Below are positions 53,699-61,818 of a stretch of DNA of 64,000 nucleotides, in pieces. The DNA comes from Sphingomonas sp. HMP6 (GTDB taxonomy: Bacteria; Pseudomonadota; Alphaproteobacteria; Sphingomonadales; Sphingomonadaceae), in NCBI RefSeq assembly GCF_013374095.1, contig NZ_AP022672.1:682001-746000 (forward strand), written 5' to 3'. Numbering within the stretch: position 1 is the stretch's first letter; each line of letters begins with the position of its first letter. The translations under genes were made by a program, and so were the position numbers. The notes under the pieces were generated by a model. That model was given only the letters and a program-made list of their open reading frames with translations, did no database searches and had not been told where the DNA came from.

Positions 53699-53740
53699 AG
53701 TTTTCAACAACCAATCTACCGTATTTCTAGGGAGTTAATC

Positions 53741-53971
53741 ATGACTGATCTTGGTGCAATGTACATCGGTGCCGGCCTGGCAGCGATCGGTGTCGGTCTC
53801 GCCGCACTCGGCGTGGGCAACGTGTTCGGCTCGTTCCTTGAAGGCGCACTGCGCAACCCCGGCGCGGCAGACGGCCAGCAGGGTCGCCTGTTCATCGGCT
53901 TCGCCGCATCGGAGCTGTTGGGCCTGATCGCGTTCGTCGTCGCGATCCTCATCCTCTTCGTCGTCAAGTAA
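53741..53971 (+). CDS. atpE: ATP synthase Fo subunit c
   Basis: A 76-residue hairpin protein: two hydrophobic helices joined by RNPGAADGQQGR. The proton-carrying acid is Glu58 in IGFAASELLGLIAF. The ribosome-binding site GGGAG lies 7 bases before ATG 53741, fitting the high expression needed for a multi-copy ring. Confidence 0.97.
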   Translation: MTDLGAMYIGAGLAAIGVGLAALGVGNVFGSFLEGALRNPGAADGQQGRLFIGFAASELLGLIAFVVAILILFVVK

Positions 53972-53986
53972 GAGCGAGCGCGCCCC

Positions 53987-54481
53987 ATGCCGCAGCTATC
54001 CCAAATCGGCGAGATCTACGCATCGCAGCTGTTCTGGCTCGCGATCGTCTTCGCGCTGATCTATTTCGGGATCGGCAAGGCGATGGTTCCTAAGATCGAG
54101 AAGACGGTCGAAGACCGCAACGCTCGTATCCAGGGGGACATCGCCGCGGCAGAGGGCGCGCGCGCGACCGCGCTCGCGTCCGAGCGTGACTATCAAGCCG
54201 GGCTCGAGTCCGCGCGCAGCAAGGCGACGGTCGCGATCGGTGCAGCCAAGCTGCGGGCGACCGCGAGCACCGAGGCCAGTCTGAAGACGAGCGATGCCGC
54301 GATGGCGGAGCAACTTGCCACTGCGACCGGCAAGATCGAAACCTCGAAGACCGCCGCACTGGCGGAAATCGAGACCGCGACCACCGATGCGGTCGAGCAG
54401 ATCGTCGCCAAGCTTTCGGGCGTGGCGGTCGACCGCGCGACTATCGAAATGCGCGTTAAGGCGGAACTGGCACATGGCTAA
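53987..54481 (+). CDS. ATP synthase Fo subunit b' (peripheral stalk)
   Basis: A 164-residue protein with an N-terminal membrane helix (LFWLAIVFALIYFGIG) and a long coiled coil rich in Ala, Glu and Lys. It is one of two b-type stalk proteins; the b/b' pair is characteristic of alphaproteobacteria and cyanobacteria. It overlaps the b gene by eight bases. Confidence 0.9.
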   Translation: MPQLSQIGEIYASQLFWLAIVFALIYFGIGKAMVPKIEKTVEDRNARIQGDIAAAEGARATALASERDYQAGLESARSKATVAIGAAKLRATASTEASLKTSDAAMAEQLATATGKIETSKTAALAEIETATTDAVEQIVAKLSGVAVDRATIEMRVKAELAHG

Positions 54482-55040
54482 TCCTGCGGTCGAATCGACC
54501 ACGCTCAACACCGTTGCGCATACCGGCGTGGCCGAGCTGCATCACGAACCCTCCTTCCTGGGCATAACCGCACCGGGCTTCGTAGCTCTGTCGATGCTGG
54601 TCGTGATCGGCATCATGATCTGGCAGAAGGTGCCCAAGATGATCGCCGGCGCGCTCGATGCGCGGATCGCGACCATTCGCAACCAACTCGACGAAGCCTC
54701 CAAGCTCCGTGCCGAGGCCGAGGCACAACTCGCCGAAGCCAAGGCACGCAATGCGGCAAGCGCTGGTGATGCCGCCGCGATCGTCGCGCAGGCTGAGGCT
54801 GAAGCCGCAGCGATGCTGGCCAAGGCGGAAGCCGATCTGACCGATCTCATCGCGCGTCGCCAGACGATGGCCGAGGACAAGATCGCCGCCGCCGAGCGCG
54901 GTGCGATCGCCGAGGTCCGCGCGCTGGCAGCCGACGCAGCGGCACGTGCCGCCGCCGCGATCATCGCCGAACGCCACGGCGCCGACGCCGACAAGGCGCT
55001 GGTCGACCGTACCATTTCCGGGCTTGGCCGCTTCAACTGA
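54474..55040 (+). CDS. atpF: ATP synthase Fo subunit b (peripheral stalk)
   Basis: A 188-residue subunit: ~25 residues of leader, a membrane helix (APGFVALSMLVVIGIMIW) and a long Ala-rich coiled coil. It holds F1 to Fo. It starts at ATG 54474, inside b'. The F1 genes are not in this window; in alphaproteobacteria Fo and F1 operons are usually separate. Confidence 0.93.
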   Translation: MANPAVESTTLNTVAHTGVAELHHEPSFLGITAPGFVALSMLVVIGIMIWQKVPKMIAGALDARIATIRNQLDEASKLRAEAEAQLAEAKARNAASAGDAAAIVAQAEAEAAAMLAKAEADLTDLIARRQTMAEDKIAAAERGAIAEVRALAADAAARAAAAIIAERHGADADKALVDRTISGLGRFN

Positions 55041-55050
55041 AGCGTGCCGG

Positions 55051-55078
55051 CCCGCCGTCCGGCGGGTCCATTTCGTTT
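55051..55078 (+). terminator. Terminator after the Fo operon
   Basis: CCCGCC (55051-55056) pairs with GGCGGG (55061-55066) around GTCC, then a T-rich stretch TTTCGTTTT follows. Position 11 bases after the atpF stop fits an operon terminator. Confidence 0.6.
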
Positions 55079-55147
55079 TGCCACTGATTTCGCTACACAG
55101 CGATCAGCGGCGATTCGCGCCGCTTTCTTTTCGAAAGAGGCTCCCCC

Positions 55148-55483
55148 ATGAAGTCTGTCCTTTTTGCTGCGATCGTCGCGCTGACCGCCGCCCCGCTTGC
55201 CGCCCAGACTGCGCCCGCACCCGCCGCCCCGGCGGTTGCTGTGCCTGCCGCGCCCGCCGCTGAAGGCACCGCTAAGTTCACGCTCGACACGCCGATCGAA
55301 ACGATCGCGTCCGATCCTGCCGCCAAGGCGGTGCTCGACGCCGATCTGGCGAACATCACTGCGCATCCGATGTACGATCAGTTCAAGGGCATGTCGCTCA
55401 ACCAAGTCGCGCCGATGTCGCAAGGCGCGCTGAGCGATGCGGCGCTGGCCAAGGTCAAGGCTGATCTGGCCGCGATCAAGTAA
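55148..55483 (+). CDS. Small exported Ala/Pro-rich protein, unknown function
   Basis: A 111-residue protein: signal peptide KSVLFAAIVALTAAPLAAQ, an Ala/Pro linker, and a C-terminal helical region beginning FTLDTPIETIASDPAAKAVL with four-helix-like spacing. No known domain. It has GAAAGAGG upstream of ATG 55148. The C-terminal part recalls other small sphingomonad exported proteins with tandem helices. Confidence 0.75.
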   Translation: MKSVLFAAIVALTAAPLAAQTAPAPAAPAVAVPAAPAAEGTAKFTLDTPIETIASDPAAKAVLDADLANITAHPMYDQFKGMSLNQVAPMSQGALSDAALAKVKADLAAIK

Positions 55484-55490
55484 GGGATCG

Positions 55491-55521
55491 CGCCGGGCAG
55501 GGCATCACGTCTTGCCCGGCG
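55491..55521. terminator. Hairpin between convergent genes
   Basis: CGCCGGGCA (55491-55499) and TGCCCGGCG (55513-55521) are exact complements. It lies between the small exported protein and the convergent monooxygenase-like gene, whose last codons it overlaps. It may serve both, though no T run is clear. Confidence 0.5.
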
Positions 55522-55849
55522 TCACCCACCGCCCGCGGTCACGCCAGAGCGCGGGAAGCTCCTTCCAGGTCGGTGACGTATCGGCCTCATACCCCATGAC
55601 CGCGCCGGTCGCGATGCCGTGGAACGCCCGCATCGCCTGCAGATGCGCGCCGCTGCGCAGATAGGCGAGCATCGCCGCGCGGTCTTGCCACACTGTCAGC
55701 GTATGGTGGATGCCGTCGATCAGCCGCGCATCGACTGAAAGGATGCCGGGCGCCTTGCGGGCCTGCGCCATCGAGCGCAGCGCATGCCACCAGAAGCGCG
55801 GTGCGGAGAGCGGGCCTTTTAGCTTCAGGCCAGTGATCGAGATATACAT
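55505..55849 (-). CDS. ABM-like dimeric alpha/beta-barrel protein
   Basis: A 114-residue protein, MYISITGLKLKG..., with the layout of antibiotic-biosynthesis-monooxygenase/DUF3291-like proteins: a beta strand, then HALRSMAQARKAPGILSVDA, HTLTVWQDRAAMLAYLRS and an AFHGIATGAVMGYE segment. It may bind haem or quinone substrates, but none is evident. It starts at ATG 55849 and diverges from uvrC by 85 bases. Confidence 0.7.
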   Translation of the reverse strand: MYISITGLKLKGPLSAPRFWWHALRSMAQARKAPGILSVDARLIDGIHHTLTVWQDRAAMLAYLRSGAHLQAMRAFHGIATGAVMGYEADTSPTWKELPALWRDRGRWVTPGKT

Positions 55850-55934
55850 GACGGCGCTGTTAGCACCGCGCCGTCGTCGAACCCAGCGATGAAGGCCGTG
55901 GCATCTGCCCGCGGGAATGCCTAGATCGTCGGCT

Positions 55935-57860
55935 ATGTCCCGTCCCGATGCTCCCGATCGTTTCAATGAAGAGAAATCGACCTTTGCCGTGCGCGGGGCG
56001 GGGGATGCGCCCGATCTGGAGGCGGGGATCGCGGCGATCCGCAACGTGCTCGCGACGCTGCCCGCGCGGCCCGGTGTGTACCGGATGCAGGATGCGCGCG
56101 GCGACGTGCTGTATGTCGGCAAGGCCAAGGCGCTCAAGAACCGCGTCACCAATTACACGCAGGTCGAGCGGCTGACCAAGCGGCTGCAGCGGATGGTCGC
56201 GCAGACCCGCAGCATGACGATCGTCACGACCAATAATGAGGCGGAGGCGCTGCTGCTCGAAGCGCAGCTGATCAAGCGCTATCGCCCGGCGTATAACGTG
56301 CTGTTGCGCGACGATAAGAGCTTTCCCTTCATCCTGCTCCGCGCCGATCACGACTTTCCGCGGATCCAGAAGCATCGCGGGGCGCGGCGGGCGAAGGGGA
56401 ATTATTATGGGCCGTTCGCCAGTGCGGGCAGCGTCAACAACACGCTCAACGCGCTGCAGAAGCTGTTCCTGTTGCGGAGCTGCACCGATGGCTTCTTCAA
56501 GAATCGCGATCGGCCGTGCCTGCTGTACCAGATCAAGCGATGCTCGGCGCCGTGCGTCGGGCGGATCGACACGGAAGGCTATGCCGATCTGGTGAGCGAC
56601 GCGAAGGACTTCCTCGCGGGCAAATCTACGCAAGTGCAGGCCAAGCTCGGCGGGCAGATGGAGGTCGCCGCGGCGGCGATGGATTTCGAGCTCGCCGCGA
56701 TCCTGCGCGACCGGCTGCGCGCGCTGACTTTCATTCAGGGCAGCCAGGCGATCAATGCTGAGGGGATGGGCGATGTCGACATCTTCGCGATGGCCAACAA
56801 GAACGGTGTGATCGGCATCCAGGCCTTCTTCATTCGTGGCGGGCAGAATTGGGGGCATCGCAGCTTCTTCCCGGCGCACACCGCCGATGTGCCCGAGGAT
56901 GAGATCCTGACCGGCTTCCTCGCGCAATTTTACGAGGAAGTGCCGCCGCCCAAGACGATCTTCCTCGACCGCGATCTGGACGAGGGCGAATTGCTCGGCG
57001 AGGCGCTGGGGGCGGGGGTCGGCTTCAAGGTGACGCTGTCGATGCCGCAGCGCGGCACGCGGCGGCGGCTGCTCGACCAAGCCAAGCGGAATGCCGAGGA
57101 AGCGCTCGACCGGCGGCTGGCGGAGAGCACGACGCAAGCCAAATTGCTGCGCGAAGTGGCGGAATTGTTCGACCTGGCCGAGCCGCCCGATCGGATCGAA
57201 GTCTATGACAACAGCCATATCCAGGGGACCAATGCGGTCGGCGCGATGGTCGTCGCGGGGCCGGAGGGATTCCGCAAGGGCCAGTATCGCAAGTTCAACA
57301 TCAAGAACCCCGAGACAAAACCGGGCGACGATTTCGGGATGATGCGCGAAGTGTTCCAGCGGCGCTTCGCGCGGGCACAGAGCGAGGATCCGGATCGCGA
57401 TGCGGGTGATTGGCCCGATCTGGTGCTGATCGACGGCGGGCGCGGGCAGTTGAACGCGGTCAAGACGGTGCTCGAGGAGATGGGGATCGAGGACGTGTGC
57501 CTGGTCGGCATCGCCAAGGGCCCGATGCACGGCCGCGACGGGCGCGAAGTGTTCCACCTGCTCGACGGGCGCGAGTTCCAGCTCCCGGTCAACGCGCCGG
57601 TGCTGTTCTACCTCCAGCGGCTGCGCGACGAAGTGCATCGCTTCGCGATCGGCGCGCACCGGGCGAAACGGGCGAAGGCGATTGGCGCGTCACCTTTGGA
57701 TGACGTGCCGGGGATTGGGCCTGCGCGGAAGAAGGCGCTGCTGATGCACTTCGGCACGGCGCGGGCGGTGCGGGGGGCGAGTCTGGAGGACCTGCAGAAG
57801 GCACCGGGGGTGAGCGCGGCGGTGGCGCAGCAGCTTTACGACTTTTTCCATGCGCGGTGA
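55935..57860 (+). CDS. uvrC: UvrC, excinuclease ABC subunit C
   Basis: A 641-residue UvrC. The N-terminal GIY-YIG nuclease is at GVYRMQDARGDVLYVGKAKA, a UVR motif and the RNase H-like nuclease follow (YDNSHIQGTNAVGAMVV, LVLIDGGRGQ), and helix-hairpin-helix motifs end the protein (DVPGIGPARKKALL). It makes both incisions in nucleotide-excision repair. I chose ATG 55935 (MSRPDAP); ATG 55917 would add six residues. Confidence 0.96.
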   Translation: MSRPDAPDRFNEEKSTFAVRGAGDAPDLEAGIAAIRNVLATLPARPGVYRMQDARGDVLYVGKAKALKNRVTNYTQVERLTKRLQRMVAQTRSMTIVTTNNEAEALLLEAQLIKRYRPAYNVLLRDDKSFPFILLRADHDFPRIQKHRGARRAKGNYYGPFASAGSVNNTLNALQKLFLLRSCTDGFFKNRDRPCLLYQIKRCSAPCVGRIDTEGYADLVSDAKDFLAGKSTQVQAKLGGQMEVAAAAMDFELAAILRDRLRALTFIQGSQAINAEGMGDVDIFAMANKNGVIGIQAFFIRGGQNWGHRSFFPAHTADVPEDEILTGFLAQFYEEVPPPKTIFLDRDLDEGELLGEALGAGVGFKVTLSMPQRGTRRRLLDQAKRNAEEALDRRLAESTTQAKLLREVAELFDLAEPPDRIEVYDNSHIQGTNAVGAMVVAGPEGFRKGQYRKFNIKNPETKPGDDFGMMREVFQRRFARAQSEDPDRDAGDWPDLVLIDGGRGQLNAVKTVLEEMGIEDVCLVGIAKGPMHGRDGREVFHLLDGREFQLPVNAPVLFYLQRLRDEVHRFAIGAHRAKRAKAIGASPLDDVPGIGPARKKALLMHFGTARAVRGASLEDLQKAPGVSAAVAQQLYDFFHAR

Positions 57861-57908
57861 GGGGGTTGGGGGGTGATCTTCCGACGGCATTGTCGGGGCG
57901 GGTGGGCT

Positions 57909-57993
57909 TAAAGTCACACTTGAGTCGCACCATCGAGCGTTGATGCAGTCCGCGTAAAGTCGCACGAGCCGCACCATCGGGCATCAATGCGGT
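57909..57993. repeat. Diverged ~40-base tandem direct repeat
   Basis: Unit 1 starts TAAAGTCACACTTGAGTCGC at 57909 and unit 2 TAAAGTCGCACGAGCCGCAC at 57955, both continuing through CACCATCG and GATGC/CAATGC. They share about three quarters of their bases. A similar GTAAAGTCGCA occurs at about 40976. The role is unknown. Confidence 0.6.
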
Positions 57994-58102
57994 GCCGGGA
58001 GTGCGGACCTTGGAGGGGCGGGCGGGATCGACGGTTTGAAAGAACGGATTGAGCATATCATGGCTTTGGTTTGGTAGGACAGCGGGGCGATATCTAAGCT
58101 GG

Positions 58103-58151
58103 CTTGCACGCGTACTTGCACGGTGCGACCCGATTATGATATATCGGTGAT
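58103..58151 (+). promoter_or_regulatory. Candidate VapBC operator with CTTGCACG repeats and GATATATC
   Basis: CTTGCACG occurs twice, at 58103-58110 and 58115-58122, one turn (12 bases) apart. GATATATC, a perfect 8-base palindrome, lies at 58138-58145, then GTGATATG runs into the antitoxin ATG at 58152. The ATGATAT stretch echoes the first VapBC operator. There is no ribosome-binding site. Confidence 0.5.
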
Positions 58152-58424
58152 ATGGCCACAACGACTGCCCGCCGCCGCCAGCAACCAATCACGATCCGCT
58201 CCACGAAGGCGGCAGAGCGGCTTGCGCTGTTGACGCGTGATGGGCGCAGTCAGGCGCAGGTGATCGAGGAAGCGCTGGAGCGGATGCCCTTGCCACCGGT
58301 TGAGGATCGGGAGGCGATCATATCCCGGATACGCGCGCTCGTGGCTTCGATCCCGAAGCGCTCTCATTCCGTTATGGCTGAGATCGATGACGAGATGTAC
58401 GATGAAAATGGGCTGCCGCGTTGA
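58152..58424 (+). CDS. VapB-like antitoxin (second pair)
   Basis: A 90-residue protein with a basic, DNA-binding-like N-terminus (RRRQQPITIRSTKAAERLAL then LTRDGRSQAQVIEEALERM, as in PSK/Rv0623-type VapB) and an acidic C-terminus. It overlaps the PIN toxin gene by four bases (TTGA). The operator candidates lie directly before the ATG. Confidence 0.8.
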   Translation: MATTTARRRQQPITIRSTKAAERLALLTRDGRSQAQVIEEALERMPLPPVEDREAIISRIRALVASIPKRSHSVMAEIDDEMYDENGLPR

Positions 58425-58834
58425 TCATCGACACGTCTGCGTTGATCGCGATCCTTGACGAAGAGGATGGTCACGCGGCGCTCATGGCGGCGTTGTTCAG
58501 CGAACCGTCGTTGATCTTGCCGGCTCCGATCCGGCTAGAGTTTTCAACGGTCTCGCGAAACCGGCGCTTCACATTCGGCGATCGCGCCGAAACGTTTCTG
58601 GAGGATTTGACCAAGGCGGGCATGGAAACGCTCGCTTGGAATGCCCGCCACGCGGCCATCGCCGCCGAGGCGCAGATTCGTTACGGCAAGGGAAACGGGC
58701 GCGGCGGCGTGCTGAACTTGCTCGACCTGATGGTCTATGCCGTTGCCAAGGAACGCGGCGAGGCGCTGCTGTTTGCGGGGCGAGATTTTACGACGACTGA
58801 TGTGGTTGTTCATCCGGCGAGTCGAACCGACTAA
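58421..58834 (+). CDS. VapC-type PIN-domain toxin (second pair)
   Basis: A 137-residue PIN-domain protein from a TTG start at 58421: MIIDTSALIAILDEEDGH, with acidic catalytic residues in IIDTS, RLEFSTV, LLDLMVYA and FAGRDFTTTD. It is of the VapC30-type, presumably cleaving tRNA. Together with the antitoxin it forms a type II pair next to the AT-richer RusA-like gene. Confidence 0.88.
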   Translation: MIIDTSALIAILDEEDGHAALMAALFSEPSLILPAPIRLEFSTVSRNRRFTFGDRAETFLEDLTKAGMETLAWNARHAAIAAEAQIRYGKGNGRGGVLNLLDLMVYAVAKERGEALLFAGRDFTTTDVVVHPASRTD

Positions 58835-58890
58835 TTTGCGCCGAAAAAGCATCTTTTCGCTAGCCCACATGAGTGCCATTTGGAAAAGCA

Positions 58891-59526
58891 ATGCAATTTA
58901 GACTTACTTATCAGGGCTTGGTTTTAGCTGAAAGCAACAAGGGCGGTGTTCAATCCGCTCGAGCTACGCATAAACAGGACATCAGAAGAGTTTTTCACCA
59001 GCAGCTTCGCCGTTTCTGGGAGATTAGTCCATATCTATCGAGTTGGGGAAAACCACTTACAACGGGTGTGATGCCAAGACCGGGCTCTAAGATATTTGGT
59101 CGTCCGGATGATATAAATTCAATACCGTTTCTCGCCAATAAGCATGCACTTGGTGCGTATAATTTCGTGCCGCTAATTACGCGAAATTTGGAGGTGGGAG
59201 TTCACCTCGACGTACTCTTTTTGCGCGATGACCGAGTAGGCAGCGTACTTCGCGCAGGTGACATTGATAATCGCCTCAAGACCTTGCTAGATGGGCTATC
59301 AATGCCCCAGTCAGAGGCACAGTTGGGATCAAAAATCTCACCGGGACCTGATGAGAAACCTTTCTTCTGTCTTCTAGAAGATGACTCGCTTGTCGTTAAA
59401 GTGAGCGTTGAAACGGACACCCTGCTGCAACCCATCCCGGATATTGGCACTAATGCCGCACGGGTGATAGTGACGGTACGCACATCGCCTTTCCGCGTTA
59501 CCGACGCCAACTTGGGCTTTGCTTGA
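58891..59526 (+). CDS. RusA-like Holliday-junction resolvase relative, AT-richer than its surroundings
   Basis: A 211-residue protein. Near the centre, RAGDIDNRLKTLLDGLSMP (Asp124, Asp126, Lys130, Asp134), then CLLEDDSLVVKVSVET (Asp164/165), fits the RusA catalytic pattern DxDNxxKxxxDxL...DD. The N-terminal ~110 residues are longer than in RusA (120 residues in total) and unmatched to a known domain. RusA is usually phage-borne, but no phage genes are near. The gene has lower GC and mixed codon use, suggesting transfer. The start ATG 58891 has GGAAAAG upstream; GTG 58873 is possible. Confidence 0.65.
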   Translation: MQFRLTYQGLVLAESNKGGVQSARATHKQDIRRVFHQQLRRFWEISPYLSSWGKPLTTGVMPRPGSKIFGRPDDINSIPFLANKHALGAYNFVPLITRNLEVGVHLDVLFLRDDRVGSVLRAGDIDNRLKTLLDGLSMPQSEAQLGSKISPGPDEKPFFCLLEDDSLVVKVSVETDTLLQPIPDIGTNAARVIVTVRTSPFRVTDANLGFA

Positions 59527-59567
59527 GCTGTCTTGCCGATGTACTGACCGCACCACTTAGGACCGAA

Positions 59568-59649
59568 CTAAGCCCAGCCCTCCAGCACCTGATCCGGAGG
59601 CCTGAGCCCGTCGGCCCACATGCGGATGTTGGCGATGACCTTGCCGCCC
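59568..59649 (-). pseudogene. Fragment duplicating the 3' end of the hydroxyacid dehydrogenase gene
   Basis: The ~80 bases match 60231-60312, the last codons and stop of the dehydrogenase gene, ending EGWA-stop in the same frame; both read ...RMWADG-x-RPPDQVLEGWA. About 80% of the bases match. No start or further body is present, so it is the remnant of a duplicated gene or of a recombination event. The 187-residue membrane protein lies between the two copies. Confidence 0.7.
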
Positions 59650-59659
59650 TCCCACAGCC

Positions 59660-60223
59660 CTACAACAAATACATCACCAGATACCGCCCCACGAGCGCGA
59701 GCATCACGGCCCGGCTCCAGCGCTCGCCGCGCACGGTCATTGCGGCGATCATCAGCGCGATCAGGATTCCGGTGAGGATCAGCGGGAAGGGTCGGACCAA
59801 CCGTGCCGCCAAGTCCGGGATGCTGGCATACCAGCCGAGTTGGACTGCCAACAGCGCGAGCATCACCCCGATCACGATCCGCCGGACGCGGAAGAAATGC
59901 GCATCGAAATCGGTTTGATCGTCGGCCTCGCGCGGGAAGAGGAGGTGGGCCGCAAGATAATAGGCGCTCGCGAAACCGGTCAACGCCAGCAACCACAGCG
60001 GGGTCACGGAAACCAGGTCTCGTCCGGTCCATGCAGCGCGCCAGAATGACAGCAGATCAAGGATCACGAACAGGCCGAGCAGTGGCGTGAGCCAGCCGAT
60101 GCGGTGGTGATTGCCGGGACGGATCAGCGCTTCGATCGCGCGCGCGAAGCCCGCGAGGACCTCGGTGAGCGTCAGCCCGAGCAGCAGGCCGAACAGCGCG
60201 AAGACGAATTCGAAATCCGACAT
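59660..60223 (-). CDS. Membrane protein of unknown function (187 aa)
   Basis: A 187-residue protein with about five hydrophobic spans: FVFALFGLLLGLTLTEVLAG, LTPLLGLFVILDLLSFW, LWLLALTGFASAYYLAAHLL, IVIGVMLALLAVQLGWY, and LILTGILIALMIAAMTV. No family is recognised. It begins seven bases after the dehydrogenase stop on the same strand and may be co-transcribed. It lies between the gene and its duplicated fragment. Confidence 0.7.
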   Translation of the reverse strand: MSDFEFVFALFGLLLGLTLTEVLAGFARAIEALIRPGNHHRIGWLTPLLGLFVILDLLSFWRAAWTGRDLVSVTPLWLLALTGFASAYYLAAHLLFPREADDQTDFDAHFFRVRRIVIGVMLALLAVQLGWYASIPDLAARLVRPFPLILTGILIALMIAAMTVRGERWSRAVMLALVGRYLVMYLL

Positions 60224-60230
60224 GCCGGGC

Positions 60231-61229
60231 TTAAGCCCACCCCTCCAGCACTTGATCCGGCGGGCGGTGGCCGTCGGCCCACATGCGGATGTTGGCGATA
60301 ACTTTGTCGCCGGTCGCCAGGCGGCCTTCGTAGGTGGCGCTGCCCATGTGCGGGGTCATCACGACGTTGGGGAGCGCGAGCAGGCGCGGGTCGATTTGGG
60401 GTTCGTGCTTCCACACATCCAAGCCCGCTCCGGCGAGTGCGCCCGCCTCCAGCGCGGCGACGAGCGCGTCTTCGTCGACGATGCCGCCGCGTGAGGTGTT
60501 GATGAGGTGGACGTGGCGGCGGAGCAAGGCGATGCGGCGGGCGTCGATCATACCTTCGCTGTCGGCGTTGCGCGGGGTGTGGAGCGTCAGGATGTCGATG
60601 CTGGCGAGCATCTCGTCGAGATTCTCGTGCCAGGTCGCGGCGAGCTGCGCTTCGAGCACGGCGGGGAGGCGGTGGCGGTTGTGGTAATGGATCGACAGGC
60701 CGAAGGCGCGTGCGCGGAGTGCCACCGCCTGGCCGATCCGCCCCATGCCGATGATGCCGAGCGCCTTTCCGCCGATGCGGTGGCCGAGCATCCCGCCGGG
60801 GCTCCAGCCCTTCCATTCGCCCGAGCGGACGAGCTTCTCGCCCTCCGCTAGGCGGCGGGGGACCGAGAGGATCAGCGCCATCGTCATGTCGGCGGTATCC
60901 TCGGTCAGGACGCCGGGCGTGTTGGTGACGATGATGCCGCGCGCACGCGCCGCCTTCAGCGCGATATGGTTCACGCCCGCGCCGAAATTGGCGATGAGTT
61001 TGAGGTCGGGGCCGGCATTCGCGATGAGATCGGCATCGATCTCGTCGGTTACGGTGGGGACGAGTACGTCGCATGTCGCCATCGCGACGGCGAGCTGATC
61101 GCGCGACAAGCCGGTCGGCCCGCGATGGATCGTCGCGTCGAACAATTGCTCCATCCGGCTCATCACCGCATCGGGCAATTCGCGAGTCACGACGATCTTC
61201 GGGTTCGGGACGCGTCTCATTTCGGGCAT
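60231..61229 (-). CDS. D-2-hydroxyacid dehydrogenase, glyoxylate/hydroxypyruvate reductase-like
   Basis: A 332-residue NAD(P)-dependent dehydrogenase. The nucleotide-binding motif is GIIGMGRIGQAVALRARAFG, and the catalytic Arg-Glu-His set is visible in INTSRGGIVDED, AGLDVWKHEPQ and MTPHMGSATYEG. The family (GyaR/GhrB-type) reduces glyoxylate or hydroxypyruvate. The start ATG 61229 is chosen (MPEMRRVPNP); ATG 61220 is possible. The last ~80 bases are duplicated at 59568. Confidence 0.92.
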   Translation of the reverse strand: MPEMRRVPNPKIVVTRELPDAVMSRMEQLFDATIHRGPTGLSRDQLAVAMATCDVLVPTVTDEIDADLIANAGPDLKLIANFGAGVNHIALKAARARGIIVTNTPGVLTEDTADMTMALILSVPRRLAEGEKLVRSGEWKGWSPGGMLGHRIGGKALGIIGMGRIGQAVALRARAFGLSIHYHNRHRLPAVLEAQLAATWHENLDEMLASIDILTLHTPRNADSEGMIDARRIALLRRHVHLINTSRGGIVDEDALVAALEAGALAGAGLDVWKHEPQIDPRLLALPNVVMTPHMGSATYEGRLATGDKVIANIRMWADGHRPPDQVLEGWA

Positions 61230-61326
61230 GGCACAGGCTTGGCGGAGGCGTTTGCCTGCGTCAACGGGTGTTGAAGCGGGGGTATGAAGCACGGTAGACA
61301 GACGGGGAATTTCCAAGGGGCGAAGC

Positions 61327-61818
61327 ATGCGTATCGGGGGCCGGATCATCCTGGCAGTAACGGCAGTGGCGTTGGCCGCGCCGTCGATCGCCGCGTTGGT
61401 TACCAAGAAGACGCCGTATTTCGGCTCGATTTCGGCGGGCAAGGCGCGGATGCGCACTGGGCCGGGGCGGGGGTATCCGGCAAGCTGGCTGTATCAGCGC
61501 GCCGATCTGCCGGTAAAGGTGCTCGATATTTACGGGTCCGGCGCGTGGTACAAGGTCGAGGATCCAGGCGGCACACAAGGGTGGATGATGGGGACTTTGG
61601 TCAGCGAGACCCGCACCGCTTTGGTGATGGGTACGGTCGCCGAGCTGCGCGATTCGCCGCGCGAGGGCGGGCGGGTGCGGTGGCGCGCCGCGCCGGGCGT
61701 GGTGGGCCGCTTGAGCAAATGCGCGCGCGGCTGGTGCCATTTCGATGTGCGCGGGCGCGGCGGTTATGTCGAGGCGGTGCGGCTGTGGGGTGTCGAACCG
61801 GGCGAAGTGCTCAATTGA
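61327..61818 (+). CDS. Exported SH3-like domain protein
   Basis: A 163-residue protein with a signal peptide (IILAVTAVALAAPSIAAL), followed by a bacterial SH3_4-type fold: RMRTGPGRGYPASWLYQRAD, VKVLDIYGSGAWYKVEDPGG and WMMGTLVSETRTALVM. Such proteins may bind peptidoglycan or other peptides in the periplasm. It is coupled to the following acetyltransferase by TTGA. Confidence 0.85.
   Translation: MRIGGRIILAVTAVALAAPSIAALVTKKTPYFGSISAGKARMRTGPGRGYPASWLYQRADLPVKVLDIYGSGAWYKVEDPGGTQGWMMGTLVSETRTALVMGTVAELRDSPREGGRVRWRAAPGVVGRLSKCARGWCHFDVRGRGGYVEAVRLWGVEPGEVLN

Larger units (their letters stand above)
57861..58151. other. 291-base gap with a diverged direct repeat
   Basis: Between uvrC and the second VapBC pair. 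It contains the ~40-base direct repeat at 57909 and 57955, a short CCGAC/GTCGG hairpin at 57881-57896 (a weak uvrC terminator), and an 8-base direct repeat CTTGCACG at 58103 and 58115. No gene is seen. Confidence 0.6.

Noticed and set aside
57861..60312. Prophage remnant around the RusA-like gene
   Set aside because: No integrase, terminase, capsid or att-like repeat is seen; only one phage-associated family.
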